Shown here: one piece after another, positions 50,172-58,549 of the stretch
Numbering within the stretch: position 1 is the stretch's first letter
Layout: each line of letters starts with the position of its first letter
DNA from: Hydrogenobacter sp. T-2
Lineage (GTDB): Bacteria; Aquificota; Aquificia; Aquificales; Aquificaceae
NCBI RefSeq assembly: GCF_033971325.1
Contig: NZ_CP117180.1
Location: 316,041 to 380,040 of the forward strand
DNA: 64,000 nt
Direction: 5' to 3'
Program-made: the position numbers and the translations under genes
Notes under the pieces: generated by a model
Seen by the model: the letters and a program-made list of their open reading frames with translations, nothing else
Told to the model about the DNA's origin: nothing
The model's database searches: none

Positions 50172-50864
50172 ATGGCTCTGACAGGTGACCTTAAAACTTT
50201 TAACTTTGTTGACATACTCCAGATAATAGCCAAAGATAGGAAGAGTGGAATACTCCTCGTAGAATGGAAAGATATAACAGCGGCTTACTATGTAAAGGAT
50301 GGGGAGATAATCTTTGCCCGTCCTGTGGATAGGGTGTTTAGAGTTTACGCGGAGAGGGACTTTGACCTTCTAATAGAAAAGCTCCGCATATCAAGAGATA
50401 ATCTTTTTAGGACTGTGCAGAGGTTTCTCATCGAAAGGCTTGATATGAAAGAAGGTGTATTTTCTTTCACGCCCGGTTTTGTTAGATACAGCTCTAATTA
50501 TTCAGTAGTCTACCCTGTTGAAGATATAATTATGATGGCATCTCGTACTCTCACCCCAGAGGAGGTTGAAAGAAAGATATCTGATGAACTTATCCTCTTT
50601 GAACCAGTAGAGGGTTCTGAGGAGAGGTTGAAGAAGGTAGAGCTCACTCCAGAGGAGCAAAGGGTTCTTTCTCTCATAAACGGTGAGAGGACGGTATACG
50701 ACATAAGAAAAGACTCTGGTCTTGAAAACCTTACGGTAGATAGAGCTCTATACGGTTTTCTTGCCCTTGGAGTTATAAAGAGGAAAAAGAGAGAGAGGAA
50801 GCAAAAACCGTCAATAGCCCTTGACCTTCTAATGAAAATAATAGAAAGGATAAGGGAGCTGTAA
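50172..50864 (+). CDS. DUF4388 domain protein (PatA-like N terminus)
   Basis: This is a 230-residue protein. An N-terminal DUF4388 (GDLKTFNFVDILQIIAKDRKSGILLV, about 5-30, with the second half to about 115) is followed by a winged-helix-like C-terminal region (LINGERTVYDIRKDSGLENLTVDRALYGFLALGVI, about 168-202). DUF4388 occurs in regulators such as PatA and in Myxococcus motility and signalling clusters; its molecular role is not settled. The gene sits between the MglB-like and the MglA-like genes, 6 nt and 1 nt apart. Confidence 0.82.
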   Translation: MALTGDLKTFNFVDILQIIAKDRKSGILLVEWKDITAAYYVKDGEIIFARPVDRVFRVYAERDFDLLIEKLRISRDNLFRTVQRFLIERLDMKEGVFSFTPGFVRYSSNYSVVYPVEDIIMMASRTLTPEEVERKISDELILFEPVEGSEERLKKVELTPEEQRVLSLINGERTVYDIRKDSGLENLTVDRALYGFLALGVIKRKKRERKQKPSIALDLLMKIIERIREL

Positions 50865-51412
50865 TGAGGACTATAAAGAAAATAAAGATAGTAATTGCTG
50901 GACCCTTTGCGGCGGGTAAAACTCAGTTTATAAACACAGTTAGTGAGATAAAAACTGTCAAAACTGAACGGAAAACCCAGGCAGTTGGCGAAAAGAGTGT
51001 AAAAGAATACACCACCGTTGCCATGGACTTTGGAAAAATTCGTATAGACGATGAACACGAGCTGTATCTCTTTGGCACGCCTGGTCAGTCAAGGTTTGAT
51101 TTCATGTGGGAGATACTCGGTGAGGGTGCTCTTGGAATAATAATATTGGTGGATAGCACAGACCCTTCCACTTTTCACGAGGCAAGAAAGATAATAAACT
51201 TCTTCCAGTCTCGCTTTCCTGTTCCCATGGTGGTGGGTGCTAATAAACAGGACCTACCTAATGCGTGGCCACCAGAGGATGTGGCTTCTGTTCTTGATAT
51301 AAGTGAGGATGAAGGTATACCAGTATTACCCGTTTCAGCAATTGACAAGGAAAGTGTCAAGAGGGTGCTTCTTTCTCTGCTCGAAATAATAAAAGAAGAA
51401 TTATCCGCTTAG
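50864..51412 (+). CDS. Ras-like small GTPase, MglA-like
   Basis: This is a 182-residue small GTPase of the bacterial MglA/Rup type. G1 is GPFAAGKTQF (about 13-22), switch I contains TTVAMDFGKI, the G3 motif reads LFGTPGQ in place of DTAGQ, G4 is ANKQD, and G5 is VSAID. The G3 change (FGT for DTx) occurs in other bacterial Ras-like proteins, so activity is expected. With MglB and DUF4388 it may switch a polarity or motility apparatus (inference). The last bases overlap argC by 4 nt. Confidence 0.87.
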   Translation: MRTIKKIKIVIAGPFAAGKTQFINTVSEIKTVKTERKTQAVGEKSVKEYTTVAMDFGKIRIDDEHELYLFGTPGQSRFDFMWEILGEGALGIIILVDSTDPSTFHEARKIINFFQSRFPVPMVVGANKQDLPNAWPPEDVASVLDISEDEGIPVLPVSAIDKESVKRVLLSLLEIIKEELSA

Positions 51413-52431
51413 GGAAACGTAGCAAGCCTCTTTAGTGCTAAGCCCTCCCCAAAACCCATCATAATATTAAAGTTCTGCACCGCTTGAGAGGATGCTCCTT
51501 TGCTCAGGTTGTCTATAACGCTTATAACCTCAAGGATAGAAGTCTCCCTGTGGTAGTGTAAATACAAAAGGCAAAAGTTGGTTCCGACTACATGTTTAAG
51601 GTGAGGAGGCTCCTGAGAAATAAATACGAAAGGTTCCCCTTCGTATGTTTCCTTATAAAGGCTAACAAAGTCCAGCTCTTCACATCTTGTATACACCTTT
51701 GCCATCATTCCACGCACTGCAGGTATCACCTGCGGTGTAAATCTCAGCTTAATATCCTTACCATACACCCTCTGAATAACATATTCCATCTCTGGAGTGT
51801 GTCTGTGCTTTTCCACAGAGTATGCAAAGGCGTTGCCTTCCATCTCAGGGTAGTGGAACTTCTGGCTTGTTTTTCTTCCCGCACCAGAAACCCCAGAGAG
51901 GGCATCAACGATAACAAAGTCCAACTCAATCCCTTCTCTGAGGATCGGATAAAGAGCCAAGAGTGTGGCGGTAGGATAACACCCCGGGTTTGCCACAAGC
52001 TGAGCGGTTTTTATGTGTTCTCTGAAAAGCTCTGGCAGTCCGTAGACAGCCTTATCCAAAAGCTCTGGATGAGTGTGCTCAAAGCCATAATATTCGGGAT
52101 ACTTGCTTTTGTCTCCGATCCTGTATGCACCAGAGAGGTCTATAACCCTTTTGCCCCTTTTGAGAAGCTCTGGCACAAGCTCAAGGGAAGTTTCATGAGG
52201 AAGGCAGAGAAAGGCTATGTCAAAGTCTTCTTCAGGCTCAGCGGTAAGAAACATAGAACCCAAGGGAGTGGGCAAAAAGGAAGGAAAGACCTCAGAGAGC
52301 CTTTTCCCTGCGTAGGATTGAGAGGTCAAAGAGACTATCTTAGCATATGGATGCTCCAAAAGTATCCTTAGGAGCTCAACTCCAGTATACCCTGTCGCAC
52401 CATAAACGCATACTTTTATCTCTTGCTCCAT
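51409..52431 (-). CDS. argC: N-acetyl-gamma-glutamyl-phosphate reductase
   Basis: This is a 340-residue arginine-biosynthesis enzyme reducing N-acetylglutamyl phosphate. It has a Rossmann motif VYGATGYTGVELLRILLEHP (about 8-27) and the active-site cysteine in NPGCYPTA (about 147-154), with the conserved His in MEGNAFAYSVEKHRHTPEM. The length is standard. The ATG overlaps the end of rpsI by 16 nt. Confidence 0.94.
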   Translation of the reverse strand: MEQEIKVCVYGATGYTGVELLRILLEHPYAKIVSLTSQSYAGKRLSEVFPSFLPTPLGSMFLTAEPEEDFDIAFLCLPHETSLELVPELLKRGKRVIDLSGAYRIGDKSKYPEYYGFEHTHPELLDKAVYGLPELFREHIKTAQLVANPGCYPTATLLALYPILREGIELDFVIVDALSGVSGAGRKTSQKFHYPEMEGNAFAYSVEKHRHTPEMEYVIQRVYGKDIKLRFTPQVIPAVRGMMAKVYTRCEELDFVSLYKETYEGEPFVFISQEPPHLKHVVGTNFCLLYLHYHRETSILEVISVIDNLSKGASSQAVQNFNIMMGFGEGLALKRLATFP

Positions 52432-52856
52432 CTGTAGGCTTTTCTTGCCTTCATAAGACCATACTTCTTCCTTTCCTTTTCCCTTGCATCTCTCTTTAGC
52501 AAGCCTGCCTTCTTTAGGGTAGGTCTTAGGTCTGGGTTGTATTTAAGCAGAGCCTTGGCAATTCCATACATTATGGCGTCCGCTTGACCGCTTATGCCCC
52601 CACCGCTCACGGTGGCGTATATACCAAACCTTCCCTCAAGACCAGTGAGCTTTATAGGATACAAGACCTTTTGATAGAGAGCCTCTCTTTGGAGATAGTC
52701 TTTTAGAGCATATTCCTTTCCGCTCTCTTTTACTTTGACAACTTGCTTGTCTGTTCCCCTAATGAGCCAGACCCTTGCAACGCTTTCCTTTCTTCTGCCA
52801 GTGCCATAAAAGGAGTTATCAAATCCTATTTTGAAGTCTTTCAGCTTTAAGCTCAT
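52416..52856 (-). CDS. rpsI: 30S ribosomal protein S9
   Basis: This is a 146-residue protein of the small-subunit decoding region. It has an N-terminal extension ([15 protein letters not shown]) before the canonical [16 protein letters not shown], and ends with [11 protein letters not shown], whose C-terminal Ser-Lys-Arg reaches the P-site tRNA. The start overlaps rplM by 4 nt; the S9-L13 pair is universally conserved. Confidence 0.96.
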   Translation of the reverse strand: MSLKLKDFKIGFDNSFYGTGRRKESVARVWLIRGTDKQVVKVKESGKEYALKDYLQREALYQKVLYPIKLTGLEGRFGIYATVSGGGISGQADAIMYGIAKALLKYNPDLRPTLKKAGLLKRDAREKERKKYGLMKARKAYRWSKR

Positions 52857-53287
52857 GCTTCAACCTCCAATGTTTTGGGTTGTTGGGCTATGTGAGGATG
52901 TTCAGAGCCTCTGTAAACCTTTAGCCTCTTTAGCATTCTGTGCCCCAGCCTGTTTTTTGGAAGCATCCTCTTTACCGCAAGCCTTATTACCTCCTCTGGC
53001 TTATTCTCAAGCATCCAAGCAAGAGTTCTTTCCTTTAGACCGCCAGGATAATTGCTATGGAAGTAGTATTTCTTCTGCTCTAACTTTTTGCCAGTGGCAA
53101 CCACCTTGTCTGCATTAAGGACTATCACAAAATCTCCGCAATCCACGTCAGGCTGGTAATAGGGTTTGTGCTTTCCCATTAAAACCCTTGCTACTTGAGA
53201 AGCCAACCTGCCAAGGGTTTTACCTTGAGCATCTACAACCCACCAGCTTCTTACCACATCCTCTTTTCTAACATGATAAGTTTTCAT
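52853..53287 (-). CDS. rplM: 50S ribosomal protein L13
   Basis: This is a 144-residue protein that binds 23S rRNA early in 50S assembly. It has the family stretches [30 protein letters not shown]-like and [19 protein letters not shown]. It is preceded by a roughly 28-nt leader with Shine-Dalgarno AAAGGAGAAG and a minus-strand TATAAT (53327-53322), so unlike many genes here it has a conventional leader. It is co-transcribed with rpsI and argC. Confidence 0.96.
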   Translation of the reverse strand: MKTYHVRKEDVVRSWWVVDAQGKTLGRLASQVARVLMGKHKPYYQPDVDCGDFVIVLNADKVVATGKKLEQKKYYFHSNYPGGLKERTLAWMLENKPEEVIRLAVKRMLPKNRLGHRMLKRLKVYRGSEHPHIAQQPKTLEVEA

Positions 53288-53334
53288 CCTTCTTCTCCTT
53301 TAAGGGCTTTTAAGAAGTATAATTATAGCACAGA

Positions 53335-53757
53335 TTACTTCTCTGCCTGCAATTTATAGCCTCCTTCCATCCATCCCTCAGGATAATACCAATCTCTAAA
53401 GGACCTATAACCTAAGACTTTTAGCTTTGAACCTAGTCTTGTGTTTTGTGGCTCTATTCCCTTCTTTAGCTCCTGCATGGTTTGAGGGTCTTCGTAATAC
53501 TCTACGAAAATCCTTCTGAAATATTTTGCCAATACGCCATACAGCTCATCCTCAAGAGGAGAGCCAAAAAACTCAGGCTCTATATGGAAAAGCTCCACCC
53601 ACTCTTTCCAATAAGGTCTTCTGCCGTAGAAGGCTTTTATGAAAAGTATCCTTTTGCCGTCCTTGCCTAGGGTTATGTTCTCCTCTTCTGCGAACCTACC
53701 ACCTTCAACTTTGAGAAGTTGAAAATGCACAGCTAAATCTTTTTTGAAGGCCTCCAT
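53335..53757 (-). CDS. Unknown protein, possibly DUF1122
   Basis: This is a 140-residue protein without signal or membrane helices, rich in aromatic and charged residues (RRPYWKEWVELFHIEPEFF and YRSFRDWYYPEGWMEGGY). It resembles the DUF1122 group known from Aquifex and archaea, but this is a weak call from memory of sequence style. No catalytic motif is visible. The ATG 53757 lies 8 nt after a TATAAT shared with the divergent dksA-like gene, which supports this start. Confidence 0.5.
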   Translation of the reverse strand: MEAFKKDLAVHFQLLKVEGGRFAEEENITLGKDGKRILFIKAFYGRRPYWKEWVELFHIEPEFFGSPLEDELYGVLAKYFRRIFVEYYEDPQTMQELKKGIEPQNTRLGSKLKVLGYRSFRDWYYPEGWMEGGYKLQAEK

Positions 53758-53776
53758 GGTCTATAATTATAAGATT
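53758..53776. promoter_or_regulatory. Symmetric divergent leaderless promoter, unknown gene / dksA
   Basis: The 19-bp gap contains the palindrome TATAATTATA (53762-53771). On the plus strand TATAAT (53762-53767) ends 9 nt before the dksA-like ATG. On the minus strand TATAAT (53771-53766) ends 8 nt before the ATG of the divergent gene. No Shine-Dalgarno sequence exists for either. Confidence 0.55.
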
Positions 53777-54142
53777 ATGCATCACCTAACTCCAGAACAG
53801 ATAGCGGAGCTAAGGGAAGACCTTCTTAGGATGAGGGAGAGGATAATAAAGTATGCGGAAGAGCAGATAAGAGACCCTTCAAACGTTTCCTTTGAGGGCG
53901 GTGATGAAATAGACAGGGCAAACATCGAAACTGAAAGGTATATAAGCCTACAGAGAATAAAGACAAGGGAGCTAAAGCTATTGCGTAAGATAGACTATGC
54001 ACTTATGAAAATAGAGCAAGGCACTTACGGTATATGTGAAAGCTGTGGTGCCCTTATACCCTTTGAAAGACTAAAGGCAAGACCTGTAACCACCATGTGT
54101 ATAAACTGCAAAGAGCTTGAAGAGGAAGGAGAGCATGAGTGA
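53777..54142 (+). CDS. dksA: DksA/TraR family zinc-finger protein
   Basis: This is a 121-residue protein with an N-terminal coiled coil (about 5-65) and a C-terminal four-cysteine zinc finger [17 protein letters not shown] (about 85-101), then MCINC. DksA binds the RNA polymerase secondary channel and works with ppGpp; shorter TraR-type relatives do the same. The coiled-coil tip carries acidic residues ([14 protein letters not shown]). The ATG at 53777 is chosen because of its leaderless-type promoter. It overlaps the aminotransferase by 8 nt. Confidence 0.85.
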   Translation: MHHLTPEQIAELREDLLRMRERIIKYAEEQIRDPSNVSFEGGDEIDRANIETERYISLQRIKTRELKLLRKIDYALMKIEQGTYGICESCGALIPFERLKARPVTTMCINCKELEEEGEHE

Positions 54143-55346
54143 AAGCTGGATGTTTCCAAGGGTAAGCAGACTTCCCAAGTATGTCTTTGCCATGGTCAAC
54201 GAGCTAAAGTATAAGCTAAGGCGTGAGGGGGAGGACATAGTAGACCTTGGCATGGGAAACCCAGACCTTCCACCTGCAAACCATATAGTGGAAAAGCTCT
54301 GTGAGGTAGCAAGAAGAGACAACGTGCATGGCTACTCCGCCTCAAAGGGAATTCCAAGGCTCAGAAAAGCCATATGCGACTTTTACCGTAGAAGGTATGG
54401 CGTGGAGCTTGACCCAGAGAGAGAAGCTATCCTCACTATAGGTGCAAAGGAAGGATATTCACACCTTATGTTGGCGATGCTTGAGCCTGGTGATACGGTG
54501 CTCGTTTCTAACCCCACATACCCCATACACTACTACGCACCCATCATAGCAGGTGGCGATGCCATATCTGTTCCCATAATACCCGACGAAGGAGAGGATT
54601 TTGAGGAGAGCTTTCTAAGAAGAATCCAGGACACACTCAGGGCTTCCTTTAGAAAACCAAGGGCTATAGTGCTTAGCTTTCCCCACAACCCTACCACCCT
54701 CTGCGTAAGCCTTGACTTTTTCAGAGAGATGGTAAAGTTGGCAAAAAGAGAAGAGGTTTGGCTTATTCATGACTTTGCCTACGCAGACCTGGGTTTTGAT
54801 GGATACGAACCTCCCAGCATACTTCAGGTAGAAGGTGCAAAAGAGGTGGCGGTGGAGCTTTATTCCATGTCAAAGGGTTTTTCTATGGCAGGTTGGCGTG
54901 TTGCCTTCCTTGTGGGAAACGAGGTGCTCATAAAGAACCTTGCACACCTTAAGAGCTACCTTGACTATGGTGTTTTTACCCCCATTCAGGTTGCCTCCAT
55001 AATAGCCCTTGATAGTCCTTATGAGATAGTGGAAAAAAGCAAAGAGGTATACAGAAAAAGGAGGGATGTGCTTGTGGAAGGTCTTAACCGTATAGGCTGG
55101 ACTGTGGAAAAGCCAAAGGGAAGCATGTTTCTTTGGGCTAAAATTCCTTCTTGGGTTGGTATGAATTCCTTAGACTTTTCTCTATTTCTTTTGAAAGAGG
55201 CTAAGGTGGCGGTATCTCCCGGCATAGGCTTTGGTGAATACGGCGAGGGTTATGTGAGATTTGCCCTTGTGGAAAACGAACATAGAATAAGGCAGGCGGT
55301 AAGAGGTATAAAGAGAGCATTTGAGAAGTTCACGCAGAGGGTATGA
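54135..55346 (+). CDS. Class I/II aminotransferase, AlaC/DapL-like
   Basis: This is a 403-residue PLP enzyme. The PLP lysine is in [19 protein letters not shown] (about 245-263), and the cofactor contacts are [19 protein letters not shown] and [12 protein letters not shown]. It resembles alanine transaminase AlaC (E. coli YfdZ) and LL-diaminopimelate aminotransferase. Because Aquificales make lysine by the DapL route, DapL is a serious alternative; the two cannot be told apart from sequence alone. It overlaps both the dksA-like gene and the following MNT gene. Confidence 0.85.
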   Translation: MSESWMFPRVSRLPKYVFAMVNELKYKLRREGEDIVDLGMGNPDLPPANHIVEKLCEVARRDNVHGYSASKGIPRLRKAICDFYRRRYGVELDPEREAILTIGAKEGYSHLMLAMLEPGDTVLVSNPTYPIHYYAPIIAGGDAISVPIIPDEGEDFEESFLRRIQDTLRASFRKPRAIVLSFPHNPTTLCVSLDFFREMVKLAKREEVWLIHDFAYADLGFDGYEPPSILQVEGAKEVAVELYSMSKGFSMAGWRVAFLVGNEVLIKNLAHLKSYLDYGVFTPIQVASIIALDSPYEIVEKSKEVYRKRRDVLVEGLNRIGWTVEKPKGSMFLWAKIPSWVGMNSLDFSLFLLKEAKVAVSPGIGFGEYGEGYVRFALVENEHRIRQAVRGIKRAFEKFTQRV

Positions 55347-55654
55347 AATACAAGGCAAAGGATATAACGCAGAGGGTTGTTGACCTTCTGAAGCAGGAAC
55401 TGAACCCCGAAAGGATAATTCTTTTTGGCTCAAGAGCAAAGGGCAATGCAAAGCCTTACTCAGATATTGACATAGCTGTGGAAGGTGGTAAAATCCTTGA
55501 CTACAGAGAAAGGAGAAAGCTAAAGGAAAAGATAGAAGAGATAAGTGGCATATACAGTTTTGACCTGATTTTTCTTGATAGTGTAGAGGATGACTTCGCG
55601 GAGATAATTAGAAAAACAGGTAGAGTTTTGTATGAAAAGGGAAGAAGTGCTTAA
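55343..55654 (+). CDS. MNT minimal nucleotidyltransferase, second pair
   Basis: This is a 103-residue nucleotidyltransferase. The motif is [20 protein letters not shown] (GSx10DxD) with the third carboxylate in FDLIFLDS (about 71-78). It overlaps the aminotransferase stop at ATGA and the HEPN partner by 23 nt. It is a probable antitoxin, as for the pair at 41088-41763. Confidence 0.87.
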   Translation: MKYKAKDITQRVVDLLKQELNPERIILFGSRAKGNAKPYSDIDIAVEGGKILDYRERRKLKEKIEEISGIYSFDLIFLDSVEDDFAEIIRKTGRVLYEKGRSA

Positions 55655-56021
55655 ATCTTACGATAAATTGAGAAGGTCTTTTGAAACCCTAAGAGAAGCG
55701 GTTTTGACAGCAGGGACTTCCCTTGAAATAGACGGAACATTGCAGAGATTTGAATACACCTTTGATACTTTTTGGAAATTTTTGAAAATTCTATTAGAAT
55801 ACCACGGCTTTGAGTGTAGAAGTCCAAGAAGCTGTATTAAAACAGCTTTTAGAGTAGGCTTTCTCGGAGAAGAGGAGATATTTTTGGACATGCTTGAAGA
55901 TAGAAACCTCATATCTCATATATACAGCGAAGAAGAAAGTAGGAAAGTGTTTGAGAGGATAAAAAATCTCTACACAAGAGTCCTTGAGGAATTTATAAAA
56001 AACATACAAAACTCCTTCTAA
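55632..56021 (+). CDS. HEPN domain protein, second pair
   Basis: This is a 129-residue HEPN protein paralogous to the one at 41088-41462. Both contain F-E-C-R-S-P-(R/K)-x-C, an A-F-x-V-G-(F/L) stretch and the motif RN-L-(I/T)-S-H; here RNLISH is at about 95-100. The gene pair is intact and is not linked to the kinase seen in the first pair. Its last 4 nt overlap the convergent comF gene. Confidence 0.85.
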   Translation: MKREEVLKSYDKLRRSFETLREAVLTAGTSLEIDGTLQRFEYTFDTFWKFLKILLEYHGFECRSPRSCIKTAFRVGFLGEEEIFLDMLEDRNLISHIYSEEESRKVFERIKNLYTRVLEEFIKNIQNSF

Positions 56022-56659
56022 GCCTTTGCCACAAAATAGGCGTGAACCTCTTGTGCTCCTATGGACATTAGGAGATAGGCAAGCCTTTCAATAGTGGAGC
56101 CAGTGGTTAGCAGGTCGTCTACTACCAGCACCTTTTTGTTTTCAAGAAAGTCAATGAGCTCCTCTTTTAGCCTATGCTCCAAGACTGCCTTTTGTCTTTT
56201 TTCCGCATTTAGAAAAGCCATAGGTTTGTGCATATCACTTCTTTTGAAAACTTTCATGTATGGCACACCCGCACCTATAAGTATATATTCCACGTGGTTA
56301 AAACCCCTTATCCATAGTCTTCTAAGGTTTAAAGAAGGGAAAGTTATTATGTCTGGATTTGTCTCTTCTATATACTCCCATAGATGCTCCCTTATTGCTT
56401 TGCCAAGAAGTAGTGCAAGGCTTTTGGAGCTTTTAAACTTCATGTGGTGGACTATCTCCTTTAGGACACTCTCATACCTGCCAAAAACCCTGTATGAAAC
56501 CACATACTCAAGCCTATTTGAATAATCCATTGGATGGATAGGCTTTATAGACCCAAGACATTCATCACACAAGTAGCCTTGAGAAAAACCCACAAAGACC
56601 TTTCCACAAGAGATACACCTCTCTGAAGACAACCCAAGCCTCTGCAAAAGTCCTATCAT
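56018..56659 (-). CDS. comFC: ComF family phosphoribosyltransferase-like protein
   Basis: This is a 213-residue protein with an N-terminal zinc-ribbon-like CISCGKVFVGFSQGYLCDEC (about 16-35) and a C-terminal phosphoribosyltransferase fold with the PRPP motif VLVVDDLLTTGST (about 176-188). ComF proteins are needed for natural DNA uptake, though the reaction is unknown. It is the last gene of the long minus-strand operon that begins with mtnA, overlapping radC by 4 nt. Confidence 0.87.
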   Translation of the reverse strand: MIGLLQRLGLSSERCISCGKVFVGFSQGYLCDECLGSIKPIHPMDYSNRLEYVVSYRVFGRYESVLKEIVHHMKFKSSKSLALLLGKAIREHLWEYIEETNPDIITFPSLNLRRLWIRGFNHVEYILIGAGVPYMKVFKRSDMHKPMAFLNAEKRQKAVLEHRLKEELIDFLENKKVLVVDDLLTTGSTIERLAYLLMSIGAQEVHAYFVAKA

Positions 56660-57333
56660 ATATAACCCTCCCTTCTAAGAGATATGTAGCCTTTTTTGTT
56701 TACTATGAGATGGTCAAGAAGTTCAAAGCCTATAAGTTGACAGGCATCTTTAAGCCTCTTTGTAAACTCTATGTCTTCTCTTGAAGGCTTTAGTTCACCC
56801 TTTGGATGGTTGTGTGCTATGAGTATAGAATAGCAAGCGGTATTTATAGCATGGTAAAGAATTTCCTTTGGCTCTGCGTGCAAAGCGTTCATCCTCCCTA
56901 TGGCTATAATCTCATGGGCTATCAACTTGTTGGTAGGAGTGAGATATAGGGCTATGAGGTGTTCCCTACGTTCGTCCATCATATTTTTCAAAAACCTATA
57001 AGCATCCTCTGGGTTATTTATATAAACACCTTCGTATGGGTCGTTTATTCTTTTTGCAAGCTCCAATATTGCTTTTATTTGACATGCCTTTGCCTCACCT
57101 ATACCCTTAAAGCTTTTCATAATCTCACCTATAGTCATCCTGCTTAGCTTTTGCCATCCAACCCTTACTATCTCCGCAGATAAACTAAGCACATCCCTTT
57201 CCCTTGTGCCAGAGCCAAGTATAATAGCCAAAAGCTCCTCTTCTGTAAGACTGTCCGCTCCCACTCTGAGCATTTTCTCTCTTGGCTTTAGGTCTTCTGG
57301 AAGCTCCTTTAGACTTTTGACCTTTTTATACAT
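56656..57333 (-). CDS. radC: RadC/JAB domain protein
   Basis: This is a 225-residue RadC-family protein with a helix-hairpin-helix-like N terminus (LGSGTRERDVLSL and FKGIGEAKACQIKAILELAKR, about 37-90) and the JAB/MPN metalloprotease motif IAHNHPKGELKPSRED (about 173-188). RadC proteins occur widely and interact with DNA repair and uptake in some species; no enzymatic activity is firmly assigned. It overlaps comF by 4 nt and the CNNM/CBS gene by 8 nt. Confidence 0.9.
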   Translation of the reverse strand: MYKKVKSLKELPEDLKPREKMLRVGADSLTEEELLAIILGSGTRERDVLSLSAEIVRVGWQKLSRMTIGEIMKSFKGIGEAKACQIKAILELAKRINDPYEGVYINNPEDAYRFLKNMMDERREHLIALYLTPTNKLIAHEIIAIGRMNALHAEPKEILYHAINTACYSILIAHNHPKGELKPSREDIEFTKRLKDACQLIGFELLDHLIVNKKGYISLRREGYI

Positions 57334-58549
57334 GCTTTTCTATCCTTACCTTTATTATCCTCCTTTCATCCCTCTGGAGCACCTTAAAGCGATAGCCTTC
57401 ATATTCTACAACTTGACCCTTTTCGGGAAATCCTTTAAGCATAAAGGAAATAAAGCCTCCCAAGGTTGTATAGGGTCCCTCTGGAAGTTTTATACTTAGA
57501 AGCCTCTCTATTCTTTCTTTTTCAATACCGCCCTCTGCTATCCATATATCCTTTTCTATCTCCACTATATCCTCGTCCTCCTCAGTTTTTCCTTCATAAA
57601 GACCACCTATTAGGTAGCTTTGAAGGTTATCCCATGTGATAATTCCTAAGATATTCCCCCTTTCGTCTACTACAACACCCATCTGTTCCTTGCTACTTTT
57701 GAAGGATTCAAAGACCTTATCAAGGGTAGTAAACTCCGAAAAATAATGGACAGGTCTTATGAGCTCTCTTATAAACCTCGCATGCCTGCTCTGAATCAGG
57801 TCAAAAAGGTCTACATAACCCACTATCTGGTCAACTCTTTTTCTGTAAACGGGGAGCCTCCTGTATTGACTTTCCTTCATGAGAGACATAACTTGCTCAA
57901 TGCTGGCATTTTCCTCTACCATTACTACCTCTTTTATGGGTTTTATCTCCTCTGTTACAAAGAGGTCTTTCATAGTTATGCTTTGCAATGCTATACGCAG
58001 GCTCTCCTCTTTGTTTGTGACCTGCTCCATGAGCTTTATGAGGTCTTCCCTCTCAAGTTTTTCTTGGTATCTACCTTTGAAGTTGCTAGTTATAAGCCTA
58101 CTTACAACTCTTGAGAGGACGAGGATGGGTTTCGTAAAAATCTTTAGTTTGCTCAAGGCCCAAAGGGAAGGTAGCACAAGCCTTTCCGCATGTTTCTGGA
58201 ATAGACTTTTAGGAAGCAGTTCCCCAAGGATTAGTGTAAAGACCACAAGGCTTGCGGAAAAAACCACCTCAAAGCCTCTTATAAAGGTCAGATAGTCGGA
58301 TAGTTCTATAACCGCCAAGGTGTAAAAAGTAGAAGCAAAAACTATGCTAACCGTGTATCCAAGCATGGTGAGAGTTATGTATTCCTCTGGGTTTTCATAA
58401 AAATCCTTCAGAAACTCCTGCTTTGTCTTTCTGTATAGGTTCATTACCCTCCCCCTATCCACGCTCACAAGGGCTATTTCAGAGCCAGCAAAAAAAGCCT
58501 CAAGAAGTACAAAGAAGAATGCACCAAGAAGAAAGCCTAAGACTTCCAT
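57326..58549 (-). CDS. CNNM/CorC-type transporter with CBS domains
   Basis: This is a 407-residue membrane protein. The DUF21 membrane part (about 1-185, four helices with FAGSEIALVSVDRGRV) is followed by two CBS domains (about 205-325) and a C-terminal transporter-associated domain (about 340-400, ending GYRFKVLQRDERRIIKVRIEK). The family moves Mg or Co ions, or regulates their transport. It overlaps prmC by 13 nt and radC by 8. Confidence 0.88.
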   Translation of the reverse strand: MEVLGFLLGAFFFVLLEAFFAGSEIALVSVDRGRVMNLYRKTKQEFLKDFYENPEEYITLTMLGYTVSIVFASTFYTLAVIELSDYLTFIRGFEVVFSASLVVFTLILGELLPKSLFQKHAERLVLPSLWALSKLKIFTKPILVLSRVVSRLITSNFKGRYQEKLEREDLIKLMEQVTNKEESLRIALQSITMKDLFVTEEIKPIKEVVMVEENASIEQVMSLMKESQYRRLPVYRKRVDQIVGYVDLFDLIQSRHARFIRELIRPVHYFSEFTTLDKVFESFKSSKEQMGVVVDERGNILGIITWDNLQSYLIGGLYEGKTEEDEDIVEIEKDIWIAEGGIEKERIERLLSIKLPEGPYTTLGGFISFMLKGFPEKGQVVEYEGYRFKVLQRDERRIIKVRIEKHV

